DNA from: Cytobacillus stercorigallinarum
GTDB taxonomy: Bacteria > Bacillota > Bacilli > Bacillales > Cytobacillaceae
DNA length: 64,000 nt
Reading direction: 5' to 3'
NCBI RefSeq assembly: GCF_014836495.1
Contig: NZ_JACSQT010000002.1
Span: forward strand, 612,053 to 676,052
Shown here: piece by piece, positions 37,958-46,537 of the stretch
How positions within the stretch are numbered: the first letter of the stretch is position 1
Layout of the letters: the number at the start of each line of letters is the position of its first letter
The notes under the pieces: generated by a model
Database searches by the model: none
What the model was told of the DNA's origin: nothing
What the model saw: only the letters and a program-made list of their open reading frames with translations
Position numbers and translations under genes: made by a program

Positions 37958-39652
37958 TTAAAGCTTTTTATCATCAACTTGATTTAGCCACTGCTCGATT
38001 GAATCGACAACGGATTCAACACAACCATCTTCAAAAGGAGAAATTAAATTTGCTTCAGATACTAATCCTGTAAATGGTTGGCTACCGCCGAGTTTACATA
38101 AATGAAGATAATCTTTCCAGGCTTGTTCATGATTCTCCTGTGATTTTTGCCAAAATTGAAAGGCGCAAATTTGTGCTAACGTATAGTCTATATAATAAAA
38201 TGGAGAGTTATAAATATGGCCTTGTCTTTGCCAATAACCGCCTCTCTCTAGATAATCATTGTCTTCATAATCTTTGTAAGGCATATATTTTCTCTCAATA
38301 TTTCTCCATGCTGCTTTTCTTTCCGCTGGAGAAGCTTGATAGTTTTCATACACCCAATGTTGAAACTCATCAACAGCTACACCATAAGGTAAGAAGATTA
38401 GGGCACTGCTCAAATGGGCAAAGCGGTATTTGTCTCCATCTTCTTTAAAGAACGTATCCATCCATGGCCAAGTAAAAAACTCCATACTCATCGAATGTAT
38501 CTCTGCCGCTTCATGTGTTGGCCATACATATTCGGGAATCTCAAAGTCTTTACTTGAGTAAACTTGAAAAGCGTGACCTGCTTCATGTGTTAAAACATCA
38601 ATATCCCCTGAAGTCCCATTAAAATTAGAAAAGATAAATGGTGCTTGATAATCCTCAATAAACGTGCAATAGCCTCCACTTTCTTTCCCTTTCTTCGCAA
38701 GTAAGTCCATTAATTCATTTTCAATCATGAATTCAAAAAATTCGCCAGTCTCTGGTGAAAGTTCTTGATACATCTTCTGCCCCATGTTAATAATCCAATC
38801 AGATGATCCTTTAGGCATTGGGTTTCCAGAAAGGAAATTAAACGGTTCATCATAGTACTTTAATGAATCCACGCCAATTCTTACACGCTGTCTTTCTTTT
38901 AATTTAGCAACCATCGGAACGATAAACTCTTCCACCTGTTTTCTAAACTTTGCAACCATATCGGCATCATAATCAATTCTAAACATTCGATAATATCCGA
39001 GTTCAACGAAGTTTTCATACCCTAATTGATGTGCAATCTCTGTTCTTATTTTAACGAGGTCATCATATATTTGGTCTAGTTTATGTTCATTATCTGCCAA
39101 AAATTGAAACTTAGCCGCACTCGCTTCTTTTCTCAATTGACGGTCTTTCGATTCTAAGTATGGATCTAACTGTGCTAATGTTAATTCTTTCCCATCAAAA
39201 TTTATTTTTGCTGAAGCGATCAACTTATTGTAATCACTTGTAAGTTTATTTTCCTTTTGTAATAACGGCACAATTACCGGCTTGAATGTTTTTAATTCAC
39301 TATCTGCTAAGGCAAATAGCTGTTTACCAAATTTGCTTTCAAGGTCTTCACGAAACTTAGATTGCACCAGAGCTTCGTAAAACTGTGTACTAAGACCATC
39401 AATCTCTGGTCCTATTTCATCTGTATATTCTTGTTCTTGTTGATAATATTCGTCATTCGTATCAATTGAATGCCTAATCATTACTAAGTTTAACATCGTA
39501 AACAGCTTATTTCGTATACGATTAATTTTTTTCATCGCTTCTATTTGTTCCTCGGCTGTTTTTGCTTGTTTAAATGCGAGTAGTGCCGCATCAAACTGAA
39601 CTTTTGCTTTGTCCAGTTGTGGCCTTTTGTATTCATATTCAGGAAATTTCAT
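37958..39652 (-). CDS. M3-family oligoendopeptidase
   Basis: 564 aa zinc metallopeptidase. The HExxH motif is in DVLTHEAGHAFQVYSS with the third ligand Glu in THEAAEIHSMSMEFF, as in PepF/thimet-type M3 enzymes, which trim short peptides in the cytoplasm. No signal peptide. GGAGG lies 8 bases before the ATG at 39652 (MKFPEYEYKRP); a longer frame upstream lacks a site. It occupies the place where B. subtilis carries motA-motB between clpE and mhqR. Confidence 0.88.
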   Translation of the reverse strand: MKFPEYEYKRPQLDKAKVQFDAALLAFKQAKTAEEQIEAMKKINRIRNKLFTMLNLVMIRHSIDTNDEYYQQEQEYTDEIGPEIDGLSTQFYEALVQSKFREDLESKFGKQLFALADSELKTFKPVIVPLLQKENKLTSDYNKLIASAKINFDGKELTLAQLDPYLESKDRQLRKEASAAKFQFLADNEHKLDQIYDDLVKIRTEIAHQLGYENFVELGYYRMFRIDYDADMVAKFRKQVEEFIVPMVAKLKERQRVRIGVDSLKYYDEPFNFLSGNPMPKGSSDWIINMGQKMYQELSPETGEFFEFMIENELMDLLAKKGKESGGYCTFIEDYQAPFIFSNFNGTSGDIDVLTHEAGHAFQVYSSKDFEIPEYVWPTHEAAEIHSMSMEFFTWPWMDTFFKEDGDKYRFAHLSSALIFLPYGVAVDEFQHWVYENYQASPAERKAAWRNIERKYMPYKDYEDNDYLERGGYWQRQGHIYNSPFYYIDYTLAQICAFQFWQKSQENHEQAWKDYLHLCKLGGSQPFTGLVSEANLISPFEDGCVESVVDSIEQWLNQVDDKKL

Positions 39653-39880
39653 CCCCATACACCTCCAAGTAATAATCGTTAATTTGTATGTATTTTTCAT
39701 GATGAACGAAAATTTGAGCAAGTTAACTCTTTCTATAATATATTATAAAATCCTGCATATTTCTTATTAAAAAATACACAGGACTTAAGTAACAACACAT
39801 AATTAAATTAATTTACCTTTATTTCTCTATAGTTCACGCCTCATGAATAAAACAAAAAAACGATTCTGTATGAACCGTTT

Positions 39881-40315
39881 TTATCGATTGCTAATAGATA
39901 ACCCAAGTTTTTTTATTAATTCAATAGCTGTCTCTTTTTCTTCTGCATTTAATTCACTCATTAATTCATGAATATACTCTTCATGACCTGGAAATACGCT
40001 TTCAATAAAGGCCTTACCTTCTTCGGATATTTCTGCATAAGTCACTCTTCGATCATTCGGGCATGCCACCCTTCGCAAATACCCTTTACTTTCTAACTTA
40101 TCAACTACATACGTAATACTTCCACTAGCAAGCAAAATTTTACCACCTATTTGCTGTAAAGGTTGATTACCTTTATGATATAGTAATTCTAGTACAGCAA
40201 ATTCAGTCGGATTTAATCCATAGGTTTGAATTTTACGATTAACAATTTCATTAATCGCTCTATTCGCTCTTGAAAGTACAATATATAGTTTGAGTGATTG
40301 GCTAGATTCAGTCAT
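39881..40315 (-). CDS. mhqR: MarR-family regulator, MhqR type
   Basis: 144 aa winged helix-turn-helix regulator. Strong match to B. subtilis MhqR/YkvE (VLSRANRAINEIVNRKI, GLNPTEFAVLELLYHKG, ILLASGSITYVVDKLE, DRRVTYAEI), which represses quinone- and azo-compound detoxification genes. One Cys occurs in the wing (VACPNDRR). AGGAGG precedes the ATG. The perfect promoter with a palindrome at its start suggests self-repression. Confidence 0.85.
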   Translation of the reverse strand: MTESSQSLKLYIVLSRANRAINEIVNRKIQTYGLNPTEFAVLELLYHKGNQPLQQIGGKILLASGSITYVVDKLESKGYLRRVACPNDRRVTYAEISEEGKAFIESVFPGHEEYIHELMSELNAEEKETAIELIKKLGLSISNR

Positions 40316-40352
40316 GTCTCCAATCCTCCTAAAATAATTTAAAATAGAGATT

Positions 40353-40396
40353 TTTGAATTCAAACTAATTATAAGTAACGAAAAGCATACTGTCAA
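40353..40396 (-). promoter_or_regulatory. Consensus mhqR promoter with palindromic operator
   Basis: Minus strand TTGACA (40391-40396), 17-base spacer, TATAAT (40368-40373): a perfect sigma-A promoter. Palindrome TTTGAATTCAAA (40353-40364) covers the expected transcription start. Confidence 0.75.
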
Positions 40397-40452
40397 TTTC
40401 TATATATTTACTAATAAATATCATTGAGGCTATTTTATGGAGAAGAAAAAGA

Positions 40453-41949
40453 ATGAAACGAAAGAATAATTATTTCCTGTATATCATTATCGTTATTATA
40501 CCTTCTATTCTCGGGATGCTTTCTATTTATCATTATGTAGGCGACCGTGAGGAAACAGAAAGATTAGGTGACGCAAAGTGGATTGCAACCATCCATCAAA
40601 AGAACTGGGATCAATTCATTTCTGAAACAGTGACCACTTTAGATATTTTAGCATTATCAATTGACGCACAAAATGATATGGAAACCATTCGAGAAGTAGT
40701 GAGACGCACACAATTAACTGACATGAGATATGGCAGCATGTTTCTCTTGGACGCAAAGGGTTCTTTCGAAACAGGGACTTCAGAATTATTAAAAAATCAT
40801 GACTTTACTAACGATCGATATATCCAAGAAATTATGCGCACGAATGATTTAATTATATCTGAAGAAGTGGAGACATTAACACCTGAACAACAAGTCATCG
40901 GGATTGCCAACCCTATTCTTGATGTTAATTTCCAGCTAGAAAAAATAGTAGGTGCACATTTAAGAGTAGATTATATGCAAAATATTATGCAAATTCTTAC
41001 CCCTGATGCATCCATCTCCATTACGAATTCAAGTGGAAAGCAAATAATGAATATGAATGGCGGTATAGGCAAAAATGATCAAGTATATACTGTGCCAATT
41101 GATCGCCTGCCTTGGAATATTGAAGTAAGTATTTCTGATGTCGATAGCGGCAGTATACTTAGGCATACAGCAATCTTCTTCTTACCCCTTTTTATATTGC
41201 TTCATATTTTCTTTTTCTTTATAAAATATTTCATGTTAAAAAAACATGCCAAAAACGCTGAGAAGGAAAATGAAATACAGAAACTAGAGCTAGTCGGAAA
41301 TTTAGCTGCAAGTACAGCCCATGAAATTAGGAATCCACTTACTGGTGTGAAAGGCTTGATCCAATTATTATCAGAGAAACATAAACATGAAGAAGATCAG
41401 TATTATTTCTCAATTATAAATAATGAAATCAGTCGTATAAATGAAATCGTTAGTGAGTTCCTTATTCTTGGGAAGCCAACTATTGAAAAAAAGGAATATA
41501 TTTATGTACAAGATATTATACGTGAACTAGAGCCACTTATTAAATCTGAGGCCAACTTAGCCAATATTCACTATGAAGATTCTTTACCAGAAGAACCCAT
41601 AGGAATATATTGCAACAAAGATCAAATGAAGCAAGTGTTTTTAAATATCGCCAAAAATGCGCTTGAGTCAATGAGTAGTAATGGGTATCTGTCTATTTCT
41701 CTAACAACAAGCTCTCACCATTGTTATCTCACCATTAAAGATACTGGAGTAGGTATACCCAAGAAAGAGATGGACAGAATCTTTGAACCTTTTTATACTT
41801 CTAAAGATTATGGTACAGGCCTAGGCCTCGTTGTATGCAAAAGGATTGTCGAAGCAAATAAAGGAAAAATCACAATCGAAAGTAGTGCTTCTAACGGTAC
41901 TGTAGTGACAATCATTTTACCGTTAGCGTCTGATTCCATCAATTCATAG
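40453..41949 (+). CDS. kinD: Membrane sensor histidine kinase, KinD-like
   Basis: 498 aa. TM1 (~8-27), an extracellular sensor (~28-237, Cache-like by its length and layout), TM2 (~238-261), HisKA with phospho-H290 in ASTAHEIRNPLTGVKG, and an HATPase with NIAKNALES, DTGVGIP and GTGLGL. No response regulator is adjacent. It sits next to mhqR exactly like B. subtilis kinD, a kinase of the Spo0A phosphorelay. GGAGAAG lies before the ATG. Orthology is inferred from position and architecture rather than strong sensor similarity. Confidence 0.75.
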   Translation: MKRKNNYFLYIIIVIIPSILGMLSIYHYVGDREETERLGDAKWIATIHQKNWDQFISETVTTLDILALSIDAQNDMETIREVVRRTQLTDMRYGSMFLLDAKGSFETGTSELLKNHDFTNDRYIQEIMRTNDLIISEEVETLTPEQQVIGIANPILDVNFQLEKIVGAHLRVDYMQNIMQILTPDASISITNSSGKQIMNMNGGIGKNDQVYTVPIDRLPWNIEVSISDVDSGSILRHTAIFFLPLFILLHIFFFFIKYFMLKKHAKNAEKENEIQKLELVGNLAASTAHEIRNPLTGVKGLIQLLSEKHKHEEDQYYFSIINNEISRINEIVSEFLILGKPTIEKKEYIYVQDIIRELEPLIKSEANLANIHYEDSLPEEPIGIYCNKDQMKQVFLNIAKNALESMSSNGYLSISLTTSSHHCYLTIKDTGVGIPKKEMDRIFEPFYTSKDYGTGLGLVVCKRIVEANKGKITIESSASNGTVVTIILPLASDSINS

Positions 41950-41963
41950 ACATATGAATCATG

Positions 41964-41992
41964 AGGGAAGCTTATAAAATATTTGCTTCCCT
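41964..41992 (+). terminator. Weak terminator-like hairpin after kinD
   Basis: Stem AGGGAAGC/GCTTCCCT (41964-41971, 41985-41992) without a clear T-run. The rest of the gap to 42276 holds no gene that I can see. Confidence 0.4.
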
Positions 41993-42276
41993 TACAAGTT
42001 GGATATGTTTCCTTCTGCTGGAAAGGCTAATAAATAGTTTGTTTCATTTTCCACTAATTATTTTTATCGCATTTGATTGGAATAAATTCCAACATATAAA
42101 ATCGATGCTATAAGAAATAAAATAGAATGAAGAATAGTTAATTTCTAATACTTCTAATGTTCGGGTTCCTTTTTGAATATTCCATTTTTTAAAAAGAAAG
42201 ACTTGATTTTTGTTCGTTTAACTCCAATAATTATTTCGTATATTGAATTATTCTTACATAAAAGGAGCCTTTCTCT

Positions 42277-43500
42277 ATGAGCCAAGCTGTTTCTCTTAAA
42301 GCCCTCCCTAAACAAGGAAATACTAGTTATCGTATTTTATTTATTATTGGGCTTTGTCATTTATTAAATGACGCCATTCAGGCAATCATTCCCGCGATGT
42401 TCCCTATTTTAGAAAGATCAATGGGACTAAGTTTCACCCAATTAGGGATGATTGCTTTCGCATTAAATATTGTTTCCTCTGTTCTTCAACCTGTTATTGG
42501 CAACATGACAGACAAAAAGCCCATGCCTTTTGCCTTGCCCATTGGTTTAACTATTACGTTATTTGGCATCGTCGGATTGGCTTTTGCCCCTAAGTATGAA
42601 TGGATTATCATTTCCGTCATATTTATAGGATTAGGATCTGCTATTTTTCACCCTGAAGGCTCAAGAGTTGCTTACATGGCCGCTGGTCCAAGAAGAGGTT
42701 TAGCCCAATCGATTTATCAAGTTGGTGGGAATAGTGGTCAATCGCTAGCCCCATTAATTACCGCGTTGGTACTCGTGCCTTTTGGGCAAAAAGGCGCTTT
42801 ATGGTTTACTATTGCTGCTTTTTTAGCCGTATGTTTTCTCGCTTATATTGCCATTTGGTATGCAAAAAACCTAAGATTGCAAGAAACTAATAAAAAGGCA
42901 AAGAAAAAGGTGGCTGCACATAAACCACTTACTAAACCAGTAAAAATAGCATTAGCCATTGTTCTCATTCTTATTTTTGCCCGATCTTGGTATGTTTCAG
43001 GCATGACAAACTTTTATGCTTTTTATGCAATAGAGAATTATGCTTTTTCAATTAGCGGAGCACAAACAATGCTATTTGTATTTTTATCAGCAGGTGCTAT
43101 CGGTACCTTCTTCGGAGGACCTTTAGCAGATAAATTTGGACGTAAGACTGTTATATTTCTATCTTTAGCGCTTTCTTTACCATTCTCCATACTTATTCCA
43201 TTTGTGCCAGCTAGTGTTGCCTTTGTTTTTTTGGCACTCACAGGATTTATTTTGATGCTTAGTTTTTCTGTAACAGTTGTCTATGCTCAAGAATTAGTAC
43301 CTGGTAAAATTGGAATGATGTCAGGCTTGACAGTTGGATTTGCATTTGGAATGGGCGCAATTGGGTCGATTGCATTAGGTTATTTAAGTGACTGGATTGG
43401 TATTAACCAAACGATGATTTTCACTGGATTACTTCCTTTAATCGGATTCCTTAGCCTTTTATTACCATCAGATCAAAAAATTGCTGAATGGAATGAATGA
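42277..43500 (+). CDS. MFS efflux protein, fosmidomycin-resistance (Fsr) type
   Basis: 407 aa, about 12 transmembrane helices split by a basic loop (~207-225). The N-terminus GLCHLLNDAIQAIIPAMFPILERSMGLSFTQLG and the stretches FHPEGSRVAYMA and QVGGNSGQSLAPL are typical of the Fsr family, drug:proton antiporters first found for fosmidomycin. Natural substrate unknown. AAAAGGAG lies before the ATG. It has its own terminator. Confidence 0.85.
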   Translation: MSQAVSLKALPKQGNTSYRILFIIGLCHLLNDAIQAIIPAMFPILERSMGLSFTQLGMIAFALNIVSSVLQPVIGNMTDKKPMPFALPIGLTITLFGIVGLAFAPKYEWIIISVIFIGLGSAIFHPEGSRVAYMAAGPRRGLAQSIYQVGGNSGQSLAPLITALVLVPFGQKGALWFTIAAFLAVCFLAYIAIWYAKNLRLQETNKKAKKKVAAHKPLTKPVKIALAIVLILIFARSWYVSGMTNFYAFYAIENYAFSISGAQTMLFVFLSAGAIGTFFGGPLADKFGRKTVIFLSLALSLPFSILIPFVPASVAFVFLALTGFILMLSFSVTVVYAQELVPGKIGMMSGLTVGFAFGMGAIGSIALGYLSDWIGINQTMIFTGLLPLIGFLSLLLPSDQKIAEWNE

Positions 43501-43535
43501 TTAATGGATGTTAATTTTCTTATTTGACACGATAG

Positions 43536-43570
43536 AAGAGGTCATATTTTTTAAATGACCTCTTTCCTTG
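43536..43570 (+). terminator. Terminator of the Fsr-type gene
   Basis: Stem AAGAGGTCAT/ATGACCTCTT (43536-43545, 43555-43564), ending in a short pyrimidine run. Confidence 0.65.
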
Positions 43571-43651
43571 ATTATGCATATACTAGGCTAATTAATTACC
43601 TGCATCTTATTATTTTAATTTAGGGCTGATTCTAAAGGGGTGAGTTATAAA

Positions 43652-44386
43652 ATGACAGAAGTACTATATGGAACAATTCTTTCAGCAATGTCCACAGGAC
43701 TTGGTGCATTAATCATTTTGTTTATTGGTCAATCGATGACACATAAATGGCGTGATATTTTACTGGCATTTACTGCAGGTATAATGATGGCTGCTTCTAC
43801 AATGAGTCTTATTCCAGAGGCATTAAATGCAGGAGGGTTTTTACCATTAGTCGTAGGTATTTTTCTAGGGGTTTTAACTTTAACAGTACTAGAAAAAAAC
43901 ATTCCACATATTGACATCGCTCATAACAAAAAAGGGATTGAATTTGATGAAAAAGCGATGTTAATTGTTGCCGCAATTACACTTCATAACATTCCGGAAG
44001 GACTTTCTGTTGGTGTTAGTTATGCGTCTGAAAACGGAGGAGACACTGGTAATTTAATCGCATTTGCCATTGGGTTGCAAAATGCACCTGAAGGATTCTT
44101 AGTTGCTTTATTTTTGGTCAACCAAAAAATCAGTAGATTCAAAGCATTTATTGTTGCCACGTTGACAGGAACAATTGAAATTTTCACGGGCTTATTAGGT
44201 TTTTACTTAACGTCTTATGTTGCTTCACTTGTCCCTTATGGACTCGCATTTGCCGCAGGAGCCATGCTATTTATTATTTACAAGGAATTAATACCAGAGA
44301 GCCATGGAGATGGTCATGAAAGAACATCTACCTATTCTTTTATCATTGGTTTACTTTTCATGATCTTGTTAATTGAGCTTTTTTAA
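43652..44386 (+). CDS. ZIP-family metal transporter
   Basis: 244 aa, about eight helices. The metal-binding helix motifs HNIPEGLSVGVSYA and NAPEGFLVALFL are those of ZIP (ZupT/GufA-like) transporters, which move zinc, iron or manganese into, or for some GufA-like forms out of, the cytoplasm. A His-containing loop (NIPHIDIAHNKK) lies before them. The ATG at 43652 is 8 bases after AAAGGGG. No metal-regulator box was recognised upstream. Confidence 0.88.
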   Translation: MTEVLYGTILSAMSTGLGALIILFIGQSMTHKWRDILLAFTAGIMMAASTMSLIPEALNAGGFLPLVVGIFLGVLTLTVLEKNIPHIDIAHNKKGIEFDEKAMLIVAAITLHNIPEGLSVGVSYASENGGDTGNLIAFAIGLQNAPEGFLVALFLVNQKISRFKAFIVATLTGTIEIFTGLLGFYLTSYVASLVPYGLAFAAGAMLFIIYKELIPESHGDGHERTSTYSFIIGLLFMILLIELF

Positions 44387-44388
44387 TT

Positions 44389-44625
44389 TCATACAGCTTT
44401 ATTTTTTATATTTACATGGTATTGTGTAATATTTAATTTATATTCTCGGGTCCTACGGGGCTCGGAGTTTATTTTTGCCTTCTGATATTCATATATAAGC
44501 ATGTCTAGTTCCTGACTATGCTGAATAGTTATTTTATCATTAATACCTACTTTCCTTGCACACTTCATCATAATTTCTCTTTTTATTTGAATCTTGTCCA
44601 ATAATTCCCTTTGATTTAACTTCAA
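44389..44625 (-). CDS. Spo0E-like aspartyl-phosphate phosphatase
   Basis: 78 aa, two predicted helices. The signature SQELDMLIYEYQK (residues 37-49) is the Spo0E motif that dephosphorylates Spo0A~P. The TTG start at 44625 has AGGAGG 7 bases upstream; an open frame continues upstream without a site. The position between kinD and mtnU parallels B. subtilis spo0E, but the protein is close in size to several short family members, so the exact paralogue is uncertain. It would delay sporulation by draining phosphate from Spo0A. Confidence 0.85.
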   Translation of the reverse strand: MKLNQRELLDKIQIKREIMMKCARKVGINDKITIQHSQELDMLIYEYQKAKINSEPRRTREYKLNITQYHVNIKNKAV

Positions 44626-44880
44626 CTTTTCTCCTCCTAAAATTGTCCTGCATTCGATTATTTTTTTGTCTACTTGAGAAATTATTACAAGAATTTTTAT
44701 AAAAGTAAATAGATTCGCAAAATAAGACAATCTTTTTTTATATCAACATGATTCGACACTTTTCAAGAATCGTTTGCATGGCTTTTCGACAAATAGATAA
44801 AATGATTAAGCAGTAGTAAACTTTTTAAAAATCGTATATATTTAAAGTATAAATAAGATTGAAATAAGGGAGTTTTAACG

Positions 44881-45669
44881 ATGAATTTACATATTGCTTG
44901 TATACAGATAGATATACAATTTGGGCATCCTGAAGAAAACTATAAGCATGTAGAAATGAAGGTAAAGGAAGCGTGTAAAATTCAACCATACCCAGATATT
45001 ATTGTCCTACCAGAAATGTGGACAACTGGATATGATCTTGAAAATTTGTCTTCTACTGCTGATGTAAAAGGGGAAAAAACCATTGCCTTCCTAAAAAACT
45101 TAGCGAAAGAATATCATGTCCATATTGTAGGCGGATCAGTTGCTACTCAGCGTGAAGATGATTATTTTAATACGATGATTTCAATTGATAAAAATGGAGA
45201 TTTGCTACAAGAATATCATAAAATGCACTTATTTAAATTAATGGATGAACATAAATTTTTATCTGCTGGAGAAGAAAAAGGTAGCTTTAATATTAATGGA
45301 GAGAAAGTAGCCGGTGTGATTTGTTACGATATTCGATTCCCAGAATGGTTTCGAGCACATACATTAAACGGGGCCAAAGCGATTTTTGTTGTAGCAGAAT
45401 GGCCGAAACCAAGAGTCGATCATTGGCAAACCTTATTAAGGGCAAGAGCGATTGAAAACCAATGTTATGTGATTGCCTGTAACCGCGTTGGGCAGGATCC
45501 TAACAATAGATTCGCTGGACATTCGATGATTATTGACCCTTGGGGGAAAGTTCTCGCAAACGGTAAAGAAGATGAGGAAATCGTTACGGCGACGATTGAC
45601 CTTTCGGAAGTTGATCGTGTCAGAAAAACTATCCCTGTTTTCGAAGATCGCAAACCTGAATTTTACTAA
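44881..45669 (+). CDS. mtnU: Nitrilase-family omega-amidase MtnU-like
   Basis: 262 aa carbon-nitrogen hydrolase with the Glu-Lys-Cys triad E45 (LPEMWTTG), K114 (YHKMHLF) and C148 (VICYDIRFPE). It matches B. subtilis MtnU/YkrU, thought to hydrolyse the alpha-ketoglutaramate or 2-keto-4-methylthiobutyrate amide formed in methionine salvage. The other mtn genes, adjacent in B. subtilis, are absent from this window, and no SAM riboswitch is seen. AAGGGAG lies before the ATG. Confidence 0.85.
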   Translation: MNLHIACIQIDIQFGHPEENYKHVEMKVKEACKIQPYPDIIVLPEMWTTGYDLENLSSTADVKGEKTIAFLKNLAKEYHVHIVGGSVATQREDDYFNTMISIDKNGDLLQEYHKMHLFKLMDEHKFLSAGEEKGSFNINGEKVAGVICYDIRFPEWFRAHTLNGAKAIFVVAEWPKPRVDHWQTLLRARAIENQCYVIACNRVGQDPNNRFAGHSMIIDPWGKVLANGKEDEEIVTATIDLSEVDRVRKTIPVFEDRKPEFY

Positions 45670-45692
45670 GAAACTTACGGCTAGATAAACTT

Positions 45693-45736
45693 ACGAGCAA
45701 ATACCTTATACCGGTCAGCATTTGCTCGTTTATTTT
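45693..45736 (+). terminator. Terminator of mtnU
   Basis: Stem ACGAGCAAAT/ATTTGCTCGT (45693-45702 here as read, 45720-45729) followed by TTATTTTT. Its arm equals the core of the ykyA terminator. Confidence 0.8.
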
Positions 45737-45835
45737 TAGCCCAAACTCAAGATCAAAAGCCCCCTACTTTTCATAATAATGGTCAATCGGCAATCACAAC
45801 AATGATTTTGTTGTCTAGAGTAACCTTGCTATTAT

Positions 45836-46417
45836 TTATTCTATTTTCGCCCACATTTCTGGAGGATTTACTTCATATATCCCATTCTCACGATACATGT
45901 ATTGATTCGTAATAAATTCCCTTCTAATCGTGGCAAAGTCATCATGAAAATTTTTAATATATTCATTTATCTCTTTCTCCTCATATTTCACCCCTTTTTT
46001 CAACCCTTTTACCATGTGTTCAAAAATGATAAGCTTTTTCTTTCTTTGTGCAGGAATAGATTTTAATTTTCCATCAGTTTGAATAAAAGCGTCTAGAACT
46101 TTCTTTCTATAAGCGTAATCTTGCTCCATTTCTTCTAACTCCTCCTTTTGGCTAATGATTTTCTCTAATGTAACAGCTTGATGAAGAATAATCTTTTCAT
46201 TTAAATAATAATAGACTGTATTTTTTTCTCTTCTTGTATAAACCAAATTAATATCTCTTAATTTATGAAGGTGATGGGTAATCGTTGGTGGTGTTAAACC
46301 TAACTTTCCTGCTATTGCTTGTCCGTGTAATGGACCTTTTGATAACAAATATACAATTCTTATTCTCGTTGGATCGCCCATCGTTTTATGAAAAGCAACA
46401 AGGCGGTTTAATTGCAT
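45836..46417 (-). CDS. ArsR-type regulator with DUF2087 domain
   Basis: 193 aa. N-terminal winged helix-turn-helix (~5-75; DPTRIRIVYLLSKGPLHGQAIAGKLGLTPPTITHHLHKL, ArsR/SmtB style), a coiled linker, then a C-terminal DUF2087 domain (~105-190; YEEKEINEYIKNFHDDFATIRREFI and the final NPPEMWAKI). The effector is unknown and no Cys pair for metals is seen. AAGGAGTGA precedes the ATG. Tandem palindromes upstream suggest autoregulation. Its target is not evident; it ends 121 bases before, and in the same direction as, nothing else nearby. Confidence 0.85.
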   Translation of the reverse strand: MQLNRLVAFHKTMGDPTRIRIVYLLSKGPLHGQAIAGKLGLTPPTITHHLHKLRDINLVYTRREKNTVYYYLNEKIILHQAVTLEKIISQKEELEEMEQDYAYRKKVLDAFIQTDGKLKSIPAQRKKKLIIFEHMVKGLKKGVKYEEKEINEYIKNFHDDFATIRREFITNQYMYRENGIYEVNPPEMWAKIE

Positions 46418-46467
46418 AATCCTTCACTCCTTTTCTTAACAACAATATGAATATATACATTTTAACA

Positions 46468-46493
46468 TATATCTAATTAGATATATATCTAAT
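46468..46493 (-). promoter_or_regulatory. Overlapping palindromes upstream of the ArsR-type gene
   Basis: TATATCTAATTAGATATA (46468-46485) and ATTAGATATATATCTAAT (46476-46493), each a perfect 18-base palindrome sharing half a site. They lie just downstream of a possible -10 (TATAAA). A likely operator. Confidence 0.55.
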
Positions 46494-46537
46494 TTTATAA
46501 CATAAAATACATTCTCCCTACCAATATTTTCAAAAAA

